Of a DNA stretch of 30,961 nucleotides, positions 29,644 through 30,961 are shown piece after piece (within the stretch, counting starts at the first letter, position 1; every line of letters begins with the position of its first letter). Source of the DNA: CAYGZA01 sp964354135. Its GTDB lineage: Bacteria; Planctomycetota; Planctomycetia; Pirellulales; Thermoguttaceae. The DNA lies in assembly GCA_964354135.1 (NCBI GenBank), contig CAYGZA010000035.1:1-30961 (forward strand), in the 5' to 3' direction. Below the pieces are notes generated by a model. It was not told the origin of the DNA. It was given only the letters and a program-made list of their open reading frames with translations, and made no database searches. A program made the translations under genes and the position numbers.

Positions 29644-30858
29644 TCACTCGTGCCGCAGCGCGTCGATCGGGTTCAATAGCGCCGCCTTGATCGCCGGCAC
29701 AAGGCCAAAGACCACCCCCGTGCCGGCCGAAATCCCGAATCCCACCGCGACCGCCCACCACGGCACGACCACGCTGACCAATTTTGGGTGCAGGCTCACC
29801 AGCGCGCTCAGTCCGTACCCCAGGCCGATCCCCAGGCCGCCTCCCACCAGGCTCAACACCGTCGCCTCGGTCAGGAACTGCACGAGGATGTCGCGGCGGC
29901 GGGCCCCGACGGCCATGCGGAGCCCGATCTCCCCGGTCCGCTCGGTCACGCTCACCAGCATTACGTTCATAATCCCCACCCCGCCTACCAGGAGCGAGAT
30001 CCCCACGATCCCGGCGAGCACCACCGTCGCGATCAGGCTCATGGTCTGGAAGGCCTCGAGGATCTCGTCCTGCGTCCGCACCTGGAAGTCGTTGGGCTGG
30101 TAGGCGTTCAGTCCGTGGCGGCGGCGGAGCAGATTGACGATCTGCGCGCGGGCCTCGCGGACCTCCTTCTCCGAGGTCGCCTGGGCCGAAAAGGCCATGT
30201 GGCGGCGAAACTCCGGGTACATCTTCAAGGCGGTCGTATAGGGGATGAGGACCAGGTTGTCCTGGCTATTGCCCAAGAAGCTCCCTTTCTCCTTGAGGAT
30301 GCCGATCACGTGGAAGCGCTGAGCGTCCAGAAGCAGCATCGTGCCGACGATCCCCTCGTCCAGATTGAGCTTGCGGAGCACCTCCCGGCCGACGACGCAG
30401 ACGTGGTGCGCCTGCTCGACGTCAATGACGGCAAACGGCCGGCCCACGCCCACCGGGAAGTTGCGGATGGCGTGATACTCTGCGGCGACCCCTTCCAAGG
30501 GGACCGGCAGCTCGTCGCGGCCCACCCGCAGCGTGGCGTTCTGCCGCACGATCAACGGCGAAACGACCCGCAACGCCGAGCACCCCGACTCCACCGCGCG
30601 GATATCGTGGATGTCCAATTCCACGCGGCCGAGCGTCTTGCCGGCGTCGCCCGGGGGGCGCTCGGGCCAGACCCACATGGCGTTGGTGCCCAGCCCCTTC
30701 AAGAAGGTCGAGACGTAGGTGGCAAAGCCCTGCACCACGCTGACCACGGTAATCGTCGAGGTGACCGCAATGACGATCCCCGCGATCGTGAGCACGGACC
30801 GCATCTTGTGCGACCGCAACTGGTCGAAGGCGTTTTGTACGTTGGGCAGGATCAGCAT
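29644..30858 (-). CDS. ABC transporter permease, MacB/FtsX type
   Basis: The 404-residue protein has the MacB plan: a first membrane helix (about 20-42, RSVLTIAGIVIAVTSTITVV), a periplasmic MacB_PCD-like domain (about 45-270) and an FtsX domain with three more helices (about 275-395). Family marks are LLVGGVGIMNVMLVSVTERT, EIGLRMAVGARRRDIL and the ending AALLNPIDALRHE. Such proteins pair with an ABC ATPase and often a MacA-like membrane fusion protein. They work mechanically on substrates in the periplasm rather than as channels. No ATPase gene is in the window; it could lie beyond the right edge, which is upstream. The ATG at 30858 is chosen because the family starts with a short amphipathic stretch (LPNVQNAFDQLRSHKMRS). 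It has only a weak Shine-Dalgarno. The substrate is unknown. Confidence 0.92.
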   Translation of the reverse strand: MLILPNVQNAFDQLRSHKMRSVLTIAGIVIAVTSTITVVSVVQGFATYVSTFLKGLGTNAMWVWPERPPGDAGKTLGRVELDIHDIRAVESGCSALRVVSPLIVRQNATLRVGRDELPVPLEGVAAEYHAIRNFPVGVGRPFAVIDVEQAHHVCVVGREVLRKLNLDEGIVGTMLLLDAQRFHVIGILKEKGSFLGNSQDNLVLIPYTTALKMYPEFRRHMAFSAQATSEKEVREARAQIVNLLRRRHGLNAYQPNDFQVRTQDEILEAFQTMSLIATVVLAGIVGISLLVGGVGIMNVMLVSVTERTGEIGLRMAVGARRRDILVQFLTEATVLSLVGGGLGIGLGYGLSALVSLHPKLVSVVVPWWAVAVGFGISAGTGVVFGLVPAIKAALLNPIDALRHE

Positions 30859-30961
30859 GGTGCCGTCCGCGTGGGAAAATGGTTGTCGTCGCTCACTGGG
30901 CAGCGTGCAATGGCACTAAGTTTTGTACGTAACCGTTTTAGCGGCTTTGCGATACTTCTTC

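Overview
The window is GC-rich DNA that reads like a member of the Planctomycetota, probably Pirellulales-like. Three things point there: a giant secreted protein with an N-terminal LEPR-XLL-type motif (MEPLEQRVLLA), very large PA14 and Ig-like repeat arrays, and an SbcD/SbcC-like pair of the planctomycete/YhaO-YhaN style. This is inference from gene content; no rRNA or other marker gene is present. All calls come from reading motifs, without database searches.

Layout. (1) 1-18613, minus strand: one uninterrupted reading frame of at least 6204 codons whose C-terminus lies beyond the left edge. From the N-terminus it holds a LEPR-XLL motif, a caspase-like (C14) domain with both catalytic positions replaced and PA14 modules inserted into it, 11 PA14-like modules in all, a MAM/jelly-roll-like domain, a TIG/IPT-like domain, a parallel beta-helix, about 27 tandem Ig-like units of ~114 residues, and the start of a different Ig-like domain. 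The long plus-strand frames over this region are shadows. (2) 18614-19280: non-coding, with a plausible promoter for the giant gene. (3) 19281-23734, minus strand: four tightly packed genes for a flippase-like membrane protein, a family 2 glycosyltransferase, a GT-C-like membrane protein and a TIM-barrel sugar isomerase/epimerase, the first three joined by 4-base stop/start overlaps. They look like an envelope glycan or lipid-linked sugar operon. (4) 23918-24610, plus strand: a small single-span membrane protein of unknown function. (5) 24611-24728: a convergent gap holding a perfect 12-bp hairpin. (6) 24729-29437, minus strand: an SbcD-like metallophosphoesterase and an SbcC/YhaN-like ATPase overlapping by 4 bases. 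The phosphoesterase lacks two canonical active-site motifs, and the ATPase has two membrane segments in the middle of its coiled coil. (7) 29644-30858, minus strand: a MacB-type ABC transporter permease.

How they may work together. The sugar operon and the giant extracellular protein both point to cell-surface construction, but no sequence link shows that the operon acts on the protein. The phosphoesterase and ATPase almost certainly form one complex. The most unusual content is the split, catalytically dead caspase-like domain in the giant protein, the stuttered PA14 first strand at about 15.7 kb, the recent 658-bp identical duplication in the Ig-like array, and the degenerate active site of the SbcD-like subunit.
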